A stretch of 64,000 bases of DNA, taken from the NCBI GenBank assembly GCA_017512805.1, contig JAFWES010000015.1:30759-94758 (forward strand), read 5' to 3'. This DNA comes from Clostridia bacterium (GTDB lineage Bacteria; Bacillota; Clostridia; Christensenellales; Aristaeellaceae). A program made the position numbers and the translations under genes. Every line of letters begins with the position of its first letter. Position 1 is the first letter of the stretch. Below are positions 41,875-50,847 of this stretch, piece by piece. A model generated the notes under the pieces. The model was not told the DNA's origin, did not search any database, and worked only from the letters and a program-made list of their open reading frames with translations.

Positions 41875-42828
41875 ATGATGAGTCAGCAGTCGGTTTCCCG
41901 TCCCCGGGCCAGCCTTCGCCAGCGTGCCGCCCGCGCCGTGCAGCGGGATTGGCAGCTGTGGGCGCTGATGCTGCCCGCCCTGGCTTTCTTTATCGTATTC
42001 TGCTACTTTCCCATGTACGGCGTACAGATCGCCTTCCGCGATTACAAGGCGGCCCGCGGCATCACCGGCAGCGAGTGGGTGGGTCTGAAACACTTCCAGA
42101 AATTCTTCGCCAGCTATTACTGCGGACGCATGTTCGCCAACACCTTCCTGCTGAACCTGTTCGGCCTGATTTTCGGTTTTCCCATCCCGATCCTGCTGGC
42201 CATCATGCTCAATCAGCTGAAAAGCCAGCGTTTCAAGGGTTTTTCCCAGACCGCCATCTACGTCCCCCACTTCATTTCCACAGTGGTGCTGGCGGGGATG
42301 ATTTATCTGTTCTTTTCCCCCACCAACGGCATTATCAACCATCTGATTACGGCGTCGGGCGGCAAATCCATCTACTTTATCATGGAGCCCGGCTGGTTCC
42401 GCCCCCTGTTCATCGGATCGGACATCTGGCAGAACGCGGGCTGGAACACCATCCTGTACATCGCCACCCTGACCGGCATCGATCCGCAGCTCTATGAAGC
42501 CGCCACCATTGACGGCGCGACCCGCTGGGACAAGATCAAGCATATCGATATTCCCCATCTGATTCCCATCGCCGTGATGATGCTGATCCTCAACTGCGGC
42601 TCTCTGCTTTCCTCCAATACCGATAAGGCGCTGCTGCTGCAAACCAGCGGCAACATGTCCAAATCCGATATCCTGGGGGTGTACGTGTACAGCGTGGGCA
42701 TCGCGGGCACCAAGGCGCAGTATTCCTATGCCTCCGCCATCGGCCTGTGCCTGAACGTGATCAACTTCGCCATCATCATGCTGGTCAACGCCATTTCCCG
42801 CAGGATGAGCGACATCAGCCTGTTCTGA
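41875..42828 (+). CDS. Sugar ABC transporter permease, LplB family
   Basis: A 317-residue inner-membrane permease with six spans. It has the LplB-type start (RDWQLWALMLPALAFFIVFCYFPMYGVQIAFRDY) and the EAA loop YEAATIDGATRWDKIKHIDIPHL. With the next permease and a YtcQ-type binding protein it forms a carbohydrate uptake system; the ATPase is missing here and is probably a shared MsmK-type protein. ATG at 41875, or the adjacent ATG at 41878, follows AGGAGG. It heads the operon behind the duplicated leader. Confidence 0.94.
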   Translation: MMSQQSVSRPRASLRQRAARAVQRDWQLWALMLPALAFFIVFCYFPMYGVQIAFRDYKAARGITGSEWVGLKHFQKFFASYYCGRMFANTFLLNLFGLIFGFPIPILLAIMLNQLKSQRFKGFSQTAIYVPHFISTVVLAGMIYLFFSPTNGIINHLITASGGKSIYFIMEPGWFRPLFIGSDIWQNAGWNTILYIATLTGIDPQLYEAATIDGATRWDKIKHIDIPHLIPIAVMMLILNCGSLLSSNTDKALLLQTSGNMSKSDILGVYVYSVGIAGTKAQYSYASAIGLCLNVINFAIIMLVNAISRRMSDISLF

Positions 42829-42844
42829 GAAAGGAGGGAGAAGC

Positions 42845-43783
42845 ATGACGGCGTCAGCGAAAAAGAACCAAAAACGCACCCGGATCAGGGAAACGGGCAA
42901 GGACCGGGTGTTCAACATCATCAATGGGATCTTCTGGATTATCGTGCTTTTCATTGTGCTGTATCCCCTGTGGCTGATCCTGATCGCGTCCGTATCCGAT
43001 CCGGACGCCGTGCTGCAGGCCCGGGTGCTGATCTGGCCCGTGGATTTCTCCCTGATGGGATACGATGCCGTCTTCCAGTATAAAGAGCTGTGGGGAAGCT
43101 ATCTGAATTCCGTCTTCTACACGATCGTGGGCTCGGCGCTGAGCGTGGTGGTCACGCTGGCCTGCGCCTACGCCCTGTCCCGGCCCTTTGCGGGGAAAAA
43201 GCTGGTCAGCCTGGGCATCACCTTTACCATGTTTTTCTCCGGCGGGCTGATTCCCATTTTTCTGAACGTCAGGGATCTGGGTCTGTACGATACCCGCACG
43301 ATTATGATCCTGATGAATCTGGTATCGGTGTGGAACCTGATGGTCGCCCGCACCTATATCCAAACCACCATTCCCAACGAACTCTATGAAGCCGCCGTCA
43401 TGGACGGCTCGGATCACTTTACCTACTTCTTCCGCTGCGTGCTGCCTCTGTCCGGCACCATCATCGCTGTCCTGTCCGTCTATTACGGGGTGGCCCGGTG
43501 GAACGATTACTTTACCGGCCTGGTGATGCTGCGGAACCGGTCCCTGTATCCGCTGCAGCTGGTGCTGCGGGAGATCCTGACCTCCCTGACCTCCACCGGC
43601 TCCTCCGATACCTTTTTCGCAGCCTACGCAGATAACCTGGGCGGCCTGCAGGAGGCCCTGCGCAAAGCCGAAGTGGCCAAATACTGCTGCATCGTGGTAT
43701 CCACCGTGCCGGCCGTCGTCCTGTATGTGTTCATGCAGAAATACTTTGTCAAGGGCGTCATGATCGGCTCCCTGAAAGGATAA
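42845..43783 (+). CDS. Sugar ABC transporter permease, YtcP family
   Basis: A 312-residue permease with six spans, partner of the LplB-type protein. VFNIINGIFWIIVLFIVLYPLWLILIASVSDP is a typical YtcP start, FSGGLIPIFLNVRDLGLYDT is a family signature and the EAA loop is YEAAVMDGSDHFTYFFRCVLPLS. It starts 16 bases after its partner, behind AAAGGAGGGAG. A GC-rich hairpin follows it before the binding-protein gene. Confidence 0.94.
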   Translation: MTASAKKNQKRTRIRETGKDRVFNIINGIFWIIVLFIVLYPLWLILIASVSDPDAVLQARVLIWPVDFSLMGYDAVFQYKELWGSYLNSVFYTIVGSALSVVVTLACAYALSRPFAGKKLVSLGITFTMFFSGGLIPIFLNVRDLGLYDTRTIMILMNLVSVWNLMVARTYIQTTIPNELYEAAVMDGSDHFTYFFRCVLPLSGTIIAVLSVYYGVARWNDYFTGLVMLRNRSLYPLQLVLREILTSLTSTGSSDTFFAAYADNLGGLQEALRKAEVAKYCCIVVSTVPAVVLYVFMQKYFVKGVMIGSLKG

Positions 43784-43802
43784 CCCCCATTCCGTATCAC
43801 AT

Positions 43803-43818
43803 CAGGGCGGACGCCCTG
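43803..43818 (+). other. Intercistronic hairpin before the binding-protein gene
   Basis: CAGGGC, GGAC loop region, GCCCTG, 22 bases before the ATG at 43840. Such hairpins often protect the downstream binding-protein message and raise its level relative to the permeases. Confidence 0.45.
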
Positions 43819-43839
43819 TAGAAAAAAAGGAGGTACCCC

Positions 43840-45345
43840 ATGAAGAAACTCGTTTCCCTGCTGCTCGCCCTGTGCATGCTGATGAGCGTCGGAGCCGCTC
43901 TGGCCGAGGAAAAGGTCGAGCTCACCGCCTTCCAGTATGCCCTGGAAAACCAGAACACCGATTTTAACGACCTGTGGTTCTTCGACGAATTGGAAGCAAA
44001 GACCAACACCCATGTGACCTTCGATATGGTCAAGGACGCCGACTGGGCCACCAGTTCGAACCTCATGTTCGCGGTGCCGGACAAGATGCCCGATATGATC
44101 CTCAGGCACGCCGTGGACGTGGAAGAATACGGCGTTTCCCAGGGGCTGCTGCTGCCCCTGGATGAATACCTGACCGAAGAGATCATGCCCAACTATGTGA
44201 GCCGCCTGAACATCAACAACGCCGGCGACAGCATTCCCGCCTCCGACGGCAAAACCTATTACATCGGCTTCCTGATGGCCCAGAACGTGAATCATACCGG
44301 CACCTGGTATGTGAACCAGGCGGAGCTGGACAAGCTGGGCGCCGCCGTGCCGACCACCATCGATGAAGTGACGGAGCTGCTGCGGAGCATGAAGGCCGAC
44401 GGCATCGAGTATCCCTTCTCCGCTTCCTATACCCAGTTCGGTCCCGAGACCATCTGGAACCAGTTTGCGTCCTTCGGCGTGCCGGAGAACACCTATTACT
44501 ACTACATCGACGAAAACGATCAGGTGCGCTTTACCGCCGGTCAGGACGGCTGGCGCGCCTGCGTGGAATGGCTGCATCAGCTGTATGAGGAGGGCCTGAT
44601 GGATCCCGAATCCCTGACGCAGGACAGCAACCTGTGGGCCAACAAAGTCAACGCGGGGCAAGTGGGCTACTTCTGCTACCTGCGGCTGATCAATACCGCC
44701 ATCTCCGCCGAGAACGTTCCCAATTTCAAATCCATCCTGCCGCCTGTGGCCGATGGCTATAAGGCTGCGGTGTCCCAGATTCTGGAAGTGCCCGAAGCCG
44801 GCGCGTATCTGACCAGCAACTGCAAGGATCCCGTGGCGGCCCTGAAATGGATCGACGCGCAGCTGGAAACCGAAACCATGATGGTTTCCCTGAACGGAAA
44901 GGTCGGCGAGCAGATCATCCTGAACGATGAAGGCAAGTACGAAGTGATCAACATTCCCGAAAACAACGGCCTGTATCAGTTCGTTCCCGTCACCATGGGT
45001 CAGTTCTTCGCCCCCGGCGATTATTACACCAGCATCTATCAGATGGCTCCCCATCGCGTCGAGCGCTATGAGGACAGCAAGGCGTATGCCGAAGCGGGCG
45101 TGCTGGAGTACAAGAGCTTCCAGTATCTGCGGGATCTGAGCAAGATGAGCAACGAAGACGCCACCGAAGCCGCCAACATCTACACCGAGCTGCAGAAGCT
45201 GGTGGAGGAATCCTTTGCCAACTTCGTTCGCAACGGCGTGACCGACGAAAGCTGGGCCTCCTTCCAGGAGCAGGCCAAGGGCATCGGTGTGGAGCGGTAC
45301 ATCGAATTGTATCAGAACGCCTATAACGAGTATCTGGCGAAGTGA
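43840..45345 (+). CDS. Extracellular sugar-binding protein (YtcQ-type), non-lipidated
   Basis: A 501-residue secreted solute-binding protein. The signal peptide ends at ALAEEK and there is no lipobox cysteine, unusual for a monoderm binding protein. Mature-region marks are LTAFQYALENQNTDFNDLWFF, MPDMILRHAVDVEEYGVSQGLLLPLDEYL, and TMGQFFAPGDYY. It should deliver an oligosaccharide to the two permeases upstream. It is clearly paralogous to the lipoprotein encoded next (shared DVEEYGVS, LLLPLDEY, GQFFAP-DYY, AAHR/APHR). ATG follows AAAAGGAGGTACCCC. Confidence 0.93.
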   Translation: MKKLVSLLLALCMLMSVGAALAEEKVELTAFQYALENQNTDFNDLWFFDELEAKTNTHVTFDMVKDADWATSSNLMFAVPDKMPDMILRHAVDVEEYGVSQGLLLPLDEYLTEEIMPNYVSRLNINNAGDSIPASDGKTYYIGFLMAQNVNHTGTWYVNQAELDKLGAAVPTTIDEVTELLRSMKADGIEYPFSASYTQFGPETIWNQFASFGVPENTYYYYIDENDQVRFTAGQDGWRACVEWLHQLYEEGLMDPESLTQDSNLWANKVNAGQVGYFCYLRLINTAISAENVPNFKSILPPVADGYKAAVSQILEVPEAGAYLTSNCKDPVAALKWIDAQLETETMMVSLNGKVGEQIILNDEGKYEVINIPENNGLYQFVPVTMGQFFAPGDYYTSIYQMAPHRVERYEDSKAYAEAGVLEYKSFQYLRDLSKMSNEDATEAANIYTELQKLVEESFANFVRNGVTDESWASFQEQAKGIGVERYIELYQNAYNEYLAK

Positions 45346-45352
45346 CCGCAGC

Positions 45353-45381
45353 TTGAAGAACGCACGGTTTTATGCTATGAT
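45353..45381 (+). promoter_or_regulatory. Internal promoter of the second binding protein and AraC sensor
   Basis: TTGAAG, 17 bases, TATGAT, starting eight bases after the previous stop codon. It shares TTGAAG-ACG and a TTTT-TG stretch before the -10 with the two similar promoters near 2.4 and 3.6 kb. Confidence 0.65.
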
Positions 45382-45400
45382 CGGTGCATAAATCGCTGCC

Positions 45401-45432
45401 GGGAGCTGCCGCAGAGATTTGCGGCAGCTCCC
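45401..45432 (+). terminator. Leader hairpin or terminator between the two binding-protein genes
   Basis: A perfect 12-bp GC-rich stem (GGGAGCTGCCGC and its complement) with an 8-base loop, followed by TGTCTGTTAT. It lies downstream of the internal promoter and 24 bases before the ATG at 45457. It can therefore terminate the first operon and also sit in the leader of the second transcript. Confidence 0.7.
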
Positions 45433-45456
45433 TGTCTGTTATATCGGGAGATCAAT

Positions 45457-47001
45457 ATGCGTTATCGGGTTCGCGTGATGGCCGCGCTGCTTTCTGTTCT
45501 GTGTTTGCTGACGGGCTGCGGCGTTCTTTCGCCCCAGGAGGGGCAGCAAAAGCCCGTCACCCTGACCGCTCTGCAGTACGAGCTGGAAAACATGGCGGTT
45601 GATTTTAACGGGCTGTGGTTCTATCAGCGCATGGAGGAGCAGACGGGCGTCCATGTGGATTTCAAGGACGTCAAGGATTCCGAGTGGGTCAGCAGCGTCG
45701 CCCAGGCGTTCGTCCGGGGCAATATGCCCGATCTGATCCTTCGGGGGTCGCTGGATGTGGAGGAATACGGTGTATCCCGCCATTTGCTGCTGCCGTTGGA
45801 CGAATACATCTCCAAGGGCTTTCTTCCCCATTATGCCCAGCGCCTGCAGGCCAGCGGCCTGCAGGATCAGCTGACCGCTTCCGACGGCCATATGTATCAG
45901 CTGGGCTTCCTGATTTCCCAGGGCGTGAACACGAACGGTCATTTCTTCATCAACAGGGATTGGCTGGAAGCGCTGCGCCTTCCCGTTCCGCAAACGGTGG
46001 ACGAGCTGACGGAAACCCTTCGGCATTTCCGCCTCGATGATCCAAACGGCAACGGCCGGCAGGATGAAGTGCCGCTGGAATGTACCTTTGACGATAACAA
46101 CACGGGGGTGTATAACCTGTTTTCCTTCTTCGGCCTGCCGCTGAACGAGGAATATGTGTATGTGGACGAACAGGGCAGCGTGGCCTTCGCGCCGGAATCC
46201 CCCGCCTTCGTCGAATGCGCGGCCTGGCTGAACCGGATGTATCAGGAAGGCCTGCTGGACGTGGATTTTATCAGCCAGGGCAGCAATATCTGGGCCGCCA
46301 AGGTCAATGAAGGGAACGTGGGGATGTTCAGCTACTGGCGGCTGCAAAACACCGCCCTGTCCCCGGAAGTGACCGCGCAATATCAGGTCATGCTGCCGGT
46401 GCACAGCGGCGGGACCGGCGCCTGCCTTCCCCGGAACATGGATATGATTGAATTCGGCGCGGCGCTGACCGCCGAATGCCGGGATCCGGAAGCCGCCCTG
46501 AGATGGCTGGATGCCCAGTTTGAAACCGAAAACATGCTGGTTTCCCAAAACGGCGCGGTGGGCGATACGCTGATCCGGCGGGACGACGGCCGGTACGAGG
46601 TCCTCTATGTTCCCGAGGGAAACGATCTGTATCATACGGTGCCGGTGATCTGCGGCCAGTTTTTCGCGCCGGCGGATTATTATGCCGGGGTGTACGTGCC
46701 GGCGGCCCATCGCCAGGAAAAGGCTGAATATTGTCGTTTATATGAGGAAGGGGGCGTACTGGAATCCGTCTCCTCCAAATATCTGACGGCGGTCGCGCCC
46801 AAAACACCCCTGGAAAACGCTCAGCTGGCCCGCCTGAAGGCCAGGCTGAAATCCATTATTGACGCGGCCCTGGTGCAAATGGTCACCCAGGGCGTCACGG
46901 CGGAAAATACGGCCCTGCTTCAGCGGCAGCTGCAGGAAGCCGGCAGCGGGGAATACCGGGAAATCTATCAAACCCTCTACGACCGTTGGCGGGGGGTGTG
47001 A
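45457..47001 (+). CDS. Sugar-binding lipoprotein, paralogue, linked to AraC sensor
   Basis: A 514-residue lipoprotein: signal peptide with lipobox LLTGC (C21). The mature part aligns along its whole length with the preceding binding protein, with the same DVEEYGVS, LLLPLDEYI and GQFFAPADYY landmarks. It is cotranscribed with the membrane AraC-type regulator, not with permeases. It may therefore serve as the ligand sensor that feeds the regulator, or as a second binding protein for the same permeases. The first is inference from gene order. ATG follows CGGGAGATCAAT. Confidence 0.92.
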   Translation: MRYRVRVMAALLSVLCLLTGCGVLSPQEGQQKPVTLTALQYELENMAVDFNGLWFYQRMEEQTGVHVDFKDVKDSEWVSSVAQAFVRGNMPDLILRGSLDVEEYGVSRHLLLPLDEYISKGFLPHYAQRLQASGLQDQLTASDGHMYQLGFLISQGVNTNGHFFINRDWLEALRLPVPQTVDELTETLRHFRLDDPNGNGRQDEVPLECTFDDNNTGVYNLFSFFGLPLNEEYVYVDEQGSVAFAPESPAFVECAAWLNRMYQEGLLDVDFISQGSNIWAAKVNEGNVGMFSYWRLQNTALSPEVTAQYQVMLPVHSGGTGACLPRNMDMIEFGAALTAECRDPEAALRWLDAQFETENMLVSQNGAVGDTLIRRDDGRYEVLYVPEGNDLYHTVPVICGQFFAPADYYAGVYVPAAHRQEKAEYCRLYEEGGVLESVSSKYLTAVAPKTPLENAQLARLKARLKSIIDAALVQMVTQGVTAENTALLQRQLQEAGSGEYREIYQTLYDRWRGV

Positions 47002-47006
47002 AAGCC

Positions 47007-49250
47007 ATGCTTCCGAAAAAGGGAAGAAAACTGTCCGTGTTTATGCGGTATGCCCTTTCCTACACCCTGATTGTGGTGGTGCTGTTTTCCGGCGTGACCT
47101 TCTATCTGTACCGGCTGACAGAACAGCAGGTGAGGGAAAGCATTGTCGACACCCAGATCAACAGGCTGACCCGGATCGCCATCCAGCACGAGAGTGCTGT
47201 TTCCGCCATGCTGAACACCGCTGAGGAAATCGGCCTGAGTCCCCATATTGAGCCGTTTCGTTACGGGAAAGAGCCTTGGAAGGCGTATGACCTGCAATTG
47301 CAGCTGATTCCCTATACGGCCACCAACGCCTTCTGCGATCAGGTTTATTTGCATTTCTCCGAAGACGATCATATCTACTCCTCGTCCTCCTCCATGACGG
47401 TGGAGATGTTCACGCGGCTGATGCGGTATGAGCATACCGGCGCGGCGGAGTTGGAAGCCCTGATCCAGTATACGGATCAGATCACGGTTCTCCCCGCCCA
47501 GAAGCTGACCTCCAGCATGGTGGACGGCAGCGAGCCGAGGATGGTCACCTTTATCCTGCCGCTTGGCGCCAATCCCGGCACAAACAAAGGCTGTATGCTG
47601 TTTCTGGTGAAGGAAAGCACCTATCAGAATCTGTTTGCCGACGCCATCGACGGCGATATCAATACCTATATTTTTTCCGGGGGCGCCGTGCTCTCCAGCA
47701 CGGAAGATCTGGCCGTTTCCTCCGCGCAGGTGATGACGGCCCTGGAAAGCGGCCAGCATTCCCGCGTATTCCGCGAGGGCGGAAAGGCGTATCTGACCGT
47801 ATCCCTGGGCGTTCGCACGCTGGGGTTCGGATATGCCGCCGTGATCCGGATGGAGGATGTGAACAGCGCGGTACGGGGCTCCCTGCGGGGGATGATCGCC
47901 ATGCTGATGCTGATCGCCGGGCTGGGACTGCTGATGGCTTTCTGGATTGCCCGCCGCCACGCCAGGGTCATCCGGAACATCTCCGATCTGCTGACGGAAA
48001 ACGGCGATGAGCGCAGGGACGAATTGCAGCAGATCTCCACCGGCATCCGCCAGCTGACCAGGCGCAACAGCGAACTGATCAGCCGGCTGGATTCCGCCCT
48101 CCCCATGCAGCGGCATGATTTTGTGTTCCGCTTCATGAAAGGCCGTTTTCTGACCCGGGAGGACGCCGTGGCGGCCGCCCGGACCGTCGGCCTGGACATC
48201 GACCGGGCCTGCTACGCCGTGATCCTTTGCGGCGTGCCGGAAAACGGGGACTGGCCCCTGGATGTAAACGGCCCGCCCTTCGACCGTTTCCGGGACGTCA
48301 CCTGCATGGGCGTGGAGCTGGTCGCCCTGAAGGGCATCCTGTACCTGGGGTTCACCGATCATCCCGCGCAGCTGCTGGCGCTGGCCGAAGCGGTGCGTCA
48401 GGCGGGGAAGGAGGAGAGCGGACAATGCGTAACCGCGATTTCCGCCGTTCACCGCCAGTTCAGTGAAGCTCCGACCGCCTATCTGGAGGCCGCTGCCGCA
48501 TATGACGACCGTTTTGTCAAAGGCGAGCGGACCGTCCTTTCCTATGACGATATTTCTTCCAACATCGTCGGGATCCTGCCCAAGGCGCAGAAAATCACCC
48601 TTTCCATCAGTCAGGCGCTGACCCTGGGAAGCCGGGAGCTGCTGGACAGCCGCATCGGGGAATTGCTGCAGTTTTTAAAAAACACCAGCATGTCCCCATT
48701 CGCGTTCCGCATGATTTATAACGATGTGATCGACACCCTGACCCGCGGCCAGGCGGCCGCTCTGTCCGACGGGCGGGACGCCCGGGACTTTTACGATATT
48801 TTTTCCCTGTCCTCCTGCCAGTCCATCGACGATCTGGATGAACTGCTGCGCCGGCTGTGCGATTCGCTGCTGACCGATGCGGCAAGGGAGCGGGCGGAGG
48901 CGGACGCCGCTGCGGGGGATGAAATGGATCAGGTCGTGCGCTATATGGAGGAGCATTTCAGCGATCCTGAAATCTCCATGGCGGCCATCGCCGAATCCTT
49001 TGGGATCTCCACCACGAGGCTGAGCCTTTCCTTTAAGGAAAAGACCGGCATGACGCCCCTGGAATACCTGACGCTGCTGCGGTCTCAGCGGGCAAAGGAG
49101 CTGCTGGAGGACACCGATCTCACCATACGCGATATCAGCGTGCAGGTCGGTTATTACGATTCGGGCAGCTTTACCAGGCGTTTCAAGCAGATCACAGGGG
49201 AAACCCCTCTGCAGTACCGCCGCAGCCACACCGAGAAGAAGGATCATTGA
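47007..49250 (+). CDS. Membrane-bound sensor with C-terminal AraC DNA-binding domain
   Basis: A 747-residue one-component regulator. A membrane span lies near residues 10-33, an extracytoplasmic sensor of about 250 residues follows, a second span is at about 290-315 (GMIAMLMLIAGLGLLMAFW), then a cytoplasmic linker. The AraC/XylS domain at the end has MAAIAESFGISTTRLSLSFKEKTGMTPLEYL and DISVQVGYYDSGSFTRRFKQITGETP. Similar proteins control LplB/YtcP-type transport genes. Its ATG at 47007 (GGGGGG ahead) lies five bases after the lipoprotein stop; a GTG at 46998 is possible. It likely activates the adjacent weak ABC promoter. Confidence 0.92.
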   Translation: MLPKKGRKLSVFMRYALSYTLIVVVLFSGVTFYLYRLTEQQVRESIVDTQINRLTRIAIQHESAVSAMLNTAEEIGLSPHIEPFRYGKEPWKAYDLQLQLIPYTATNAFCDQVYLHFSEDDHIYSSSSSMTVEMFTRLMRYEHTGAAELEALIQYTDQITVLPAQKLTSSMVDGSEPRMVTFILPLGANPGTNKGCMLFLVKESTYQNLFADAIDGDINTYIFSGGAVLSSTEDLAVSSAQVMTALESGQHSRVFREGGKAYLTVSLGVRTLGFGYAAVIRMEDVNSAVRGSLRGMIAMLMLIAGLGLLMAFWIARRHARVIRNISDLLTENGDERRDELQQISTGIRQLTRRNSELISRLDSALPMQRHDFVFRFMKGRFLTREDAVAAARTVGLDIDRACYAVILCGVPENGDWPLDVNGPPFDRFRDVTCMGVELVALKGILYLGFTDHPAQLLALAEAVRQAGKEESGQCVTAISAVHRQFSEAPTAYLEAAAAYDDRFVKGERTVLSYDDISSNIVGILPKAQKITLSISQALTLGSRELLDSRIGELLQFLKNTSMSPFAFRMIYNDVIDTLTRGQAAALSDGRDARDFYDIFSLSSCQSIDDLDELLRRLCDSLLTDAARERAEADAAAGDEMDQVVRYMEEHFSDPEISMAAIAESFGISTTRLSLSFKEKTGMTPLEYLTLLRSQRAKELLEDTDLTIRDISVQVGYYDSGSFTRRFKQITGETPLQYRRSHTEKKDH

Positions 49251-49319
49251 TCAGCGGGAAAACAGACAGGATGTCAGAATTCCAAAACCAAAAAAGACTG
49301 CGATGAGGAGTTGCGTTTT

Positions 49320-50165
49320 ATGCGTCTGGATGAAATCAACATTCGGGATCCCTTCGTTCTGCTGTGGCAGGATACCTATTATCTGTACGGCACCCGGGGC
49401 GCAACCTGCTGGGGGCCGGCGACAGGGTTTGACGTCTATACCAGCACAGACCTTGAAAGCTGGAGCGAGCCGACCGCCTGCTTTGAAAACGACGGCACCT
49501 TTTGGGCCGATCGGAATTACTGGGCGCCGGAGGTGCATCTCTGGCAGGGGCGGTTTTACATGTTTGCCAGCTTTAAAAATGAAACCCGCTGCCGGGGCAC
49601 CGCGATTCTCCGGGCCGATACGCCCCTGGGGCCCTTTGTCCCCTGGTCGGACGGCCCGGTCACGCCGTCGGATTGGGAATGCCTGGACGGCACTTTCTAT
49701 GCGGATGAAGCCGGCACACCCTATATCGTTTTCTGCCATGAATGGGTGCAGGCGGGGGACGGAGAAATATGGGCCCAGCCGCTGAGCCGGGATCTGACCG
49801 CGGCGGAAGGCAAACCCACGCTGCTGTTTCGCGCATCGGAAGCCGGCTGGGCCAGACCCGTTCATCACTCTTCGGGCCGGGTCGGCTATGTGACGGATGG
49901 GCCTTATCTGTGGCGTGACCGTTCAGGAAGGCTGCTGTGCCTGTGGTCCTCCTTTTCAGAGAGCGGCTATACCCAGGGTCTGGCGGTATCCGATCAGGGC
50001 GGAATCATCAGTCATTTTTCTCAGTTGGAGCCCCTTTTCCGGGAAAACGGCGGCCATGGGATGCTCTTTCGCACAAAGGAGGGAGAAACGCGCCTCGCGC
50101 TTCACTCGCCCAACAGCCACCTGCTCGAGCGTCCCCGCTTCTATCGGGTGCCCGACGGCCTGTAA
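49320..50165 (+). CDS. GH43-like glycoside hydrolase
   Basis: A 281-residue five-bladed propeller glycosidase without signal peptide. INIRDPFVL near residue 6 contains the catalytic base aspartate. NYWAPEVHLWQGRFYMFAS is the classical second blade. WECLDGTFYADEAGTPYIVF has the pKa-modulating aspartate and the following CHEW glutamate is the likely acid. GH43 enzymes remove arabinose, xylose or galactose side groups. Being cytoplasmic, it would trim oligosaccharides taken up by the ABC transporter. ATG at 49320 follows GAGGAG. It converges on a HAD gene 14 bases away with no terminator seen. Confidence 0.88.
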   Translation: MRLDEINIRDPFVLLWQDTYYLYGTRGATCWGPATGFDVYTSTDLESWSEPTACFENDGTFWADRNYWAPEVHLWQGRFYMFASFKNETRCRGTAILRADTPLGPFVPWSDGPVTPSDWECLDGTFYADEAGTPYIVFCHEWVQAGDGEIWAQPLSRDLTAAEGKPTLLFRASEAGWARPVHHSSGRVGYVTDGPYLWRDRSGRLLCLWSSFSESGYTQGLAVSDQGGIISHFSQLEPLFRENGGHGMLFRTKEGETRLALHSPNSHLLERPRFYRVPDGL

Positions 50166-50178
50166 GGGCCGGTCGCCG

Positions 50179-50790
50179 TCATAATTCTTCCAGCCTCCGT
50201 ATCACACGGTCTTCCACTCCCGTCGGAACAACGCAGGACCCTTCCGGCAGATACAGCACAGCCTGCACGCCGGCATCCTTCGCGCAAAGCACATCGATGG
50301 TCCGATCCCCGACATAGGCTGTGTTTTGTCTGTCCAGTCCATGCTTTTCAACCAGGTATGTCACGCCCTCGCCCGACGGTTTCGGCTGGAAACCGTTCTC
50401 GTAGGTCACAATTTCCGTGAAAAACCGTTTCAGCCCCAGTCTGTCCAGCAGGTATTCCGTCGAACCTCCCCGATGGGTATACACAAAGTGCTCAGCGCCC
50501 TCTGCCTGCAAGGCGGACAGCGTTTCCGCCGCGCCGGGAATGAGGACAATCCGGTCCAGCCGTTCGTGACTGATGTCCCGGTATCTCTGATACAGGGACT
50601 CGTAGGCCAGCCCGCTTCTCTCCGACATGCCGCGCAAATAGCTGGAAACCGCTCCCTGCTTGACGGCTTTCATAATGTCCTCATACGAATCCTGGAACTG
50701 GTTTTCCCGCGCCATATCCACCAGGCTGGATACAATGGAATCGTAGGAGTCAAATAATGTTCCGTCCAGATCCCAGATATAGGCCTTCAT
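50179..50790 (-). CDS. HAD-IA family phosphatase (phosphoglycolate phosphatase-like)
   Basis: A 203-residue HAD hydrolase. IWDLDGTLFDSY holds the nucleophile, an alpha-helical cap follows (residues 15-80), VYTHRGG is motif II, QPKPSGEG carries the lysine and YVGDRTIDVLCAKDAG is motif IV. These enzymes hydrolyse small phosphate esters such as phosphoglycolate or sugar phosphates. A role in recycling sugar phosphates from the neighbouring uptake locus is possible but unsupported. ATG at 50790 follows GGGAGG. Confidence 0.9.
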   Translation of the reverse strand: MKAYIWDLDGTLFDSYDSIVSSLVDMARENQFQDSYEDIMKAVKQGAVSSYLRGMSERSGLAYESLYQRYRDISHERLDRIVLIPGAAETLSALQAEGAEHFVYTHRGGSTEYLLDRLGLKRFFTEIVTYENGFQPKPSGEGVTYLVEKHGLDRQNTAYVGDRTIDVLCAKDAGVQAVLYLPEGSCVVPTGVEDRVIRRLEEL

Positions 50791-50847
50791 CCGTTTCCTC
50801 CCTCGCGGTTCTGTTTTCGCGCTTCCCGCAAAAGCCCGGGTAATCCC

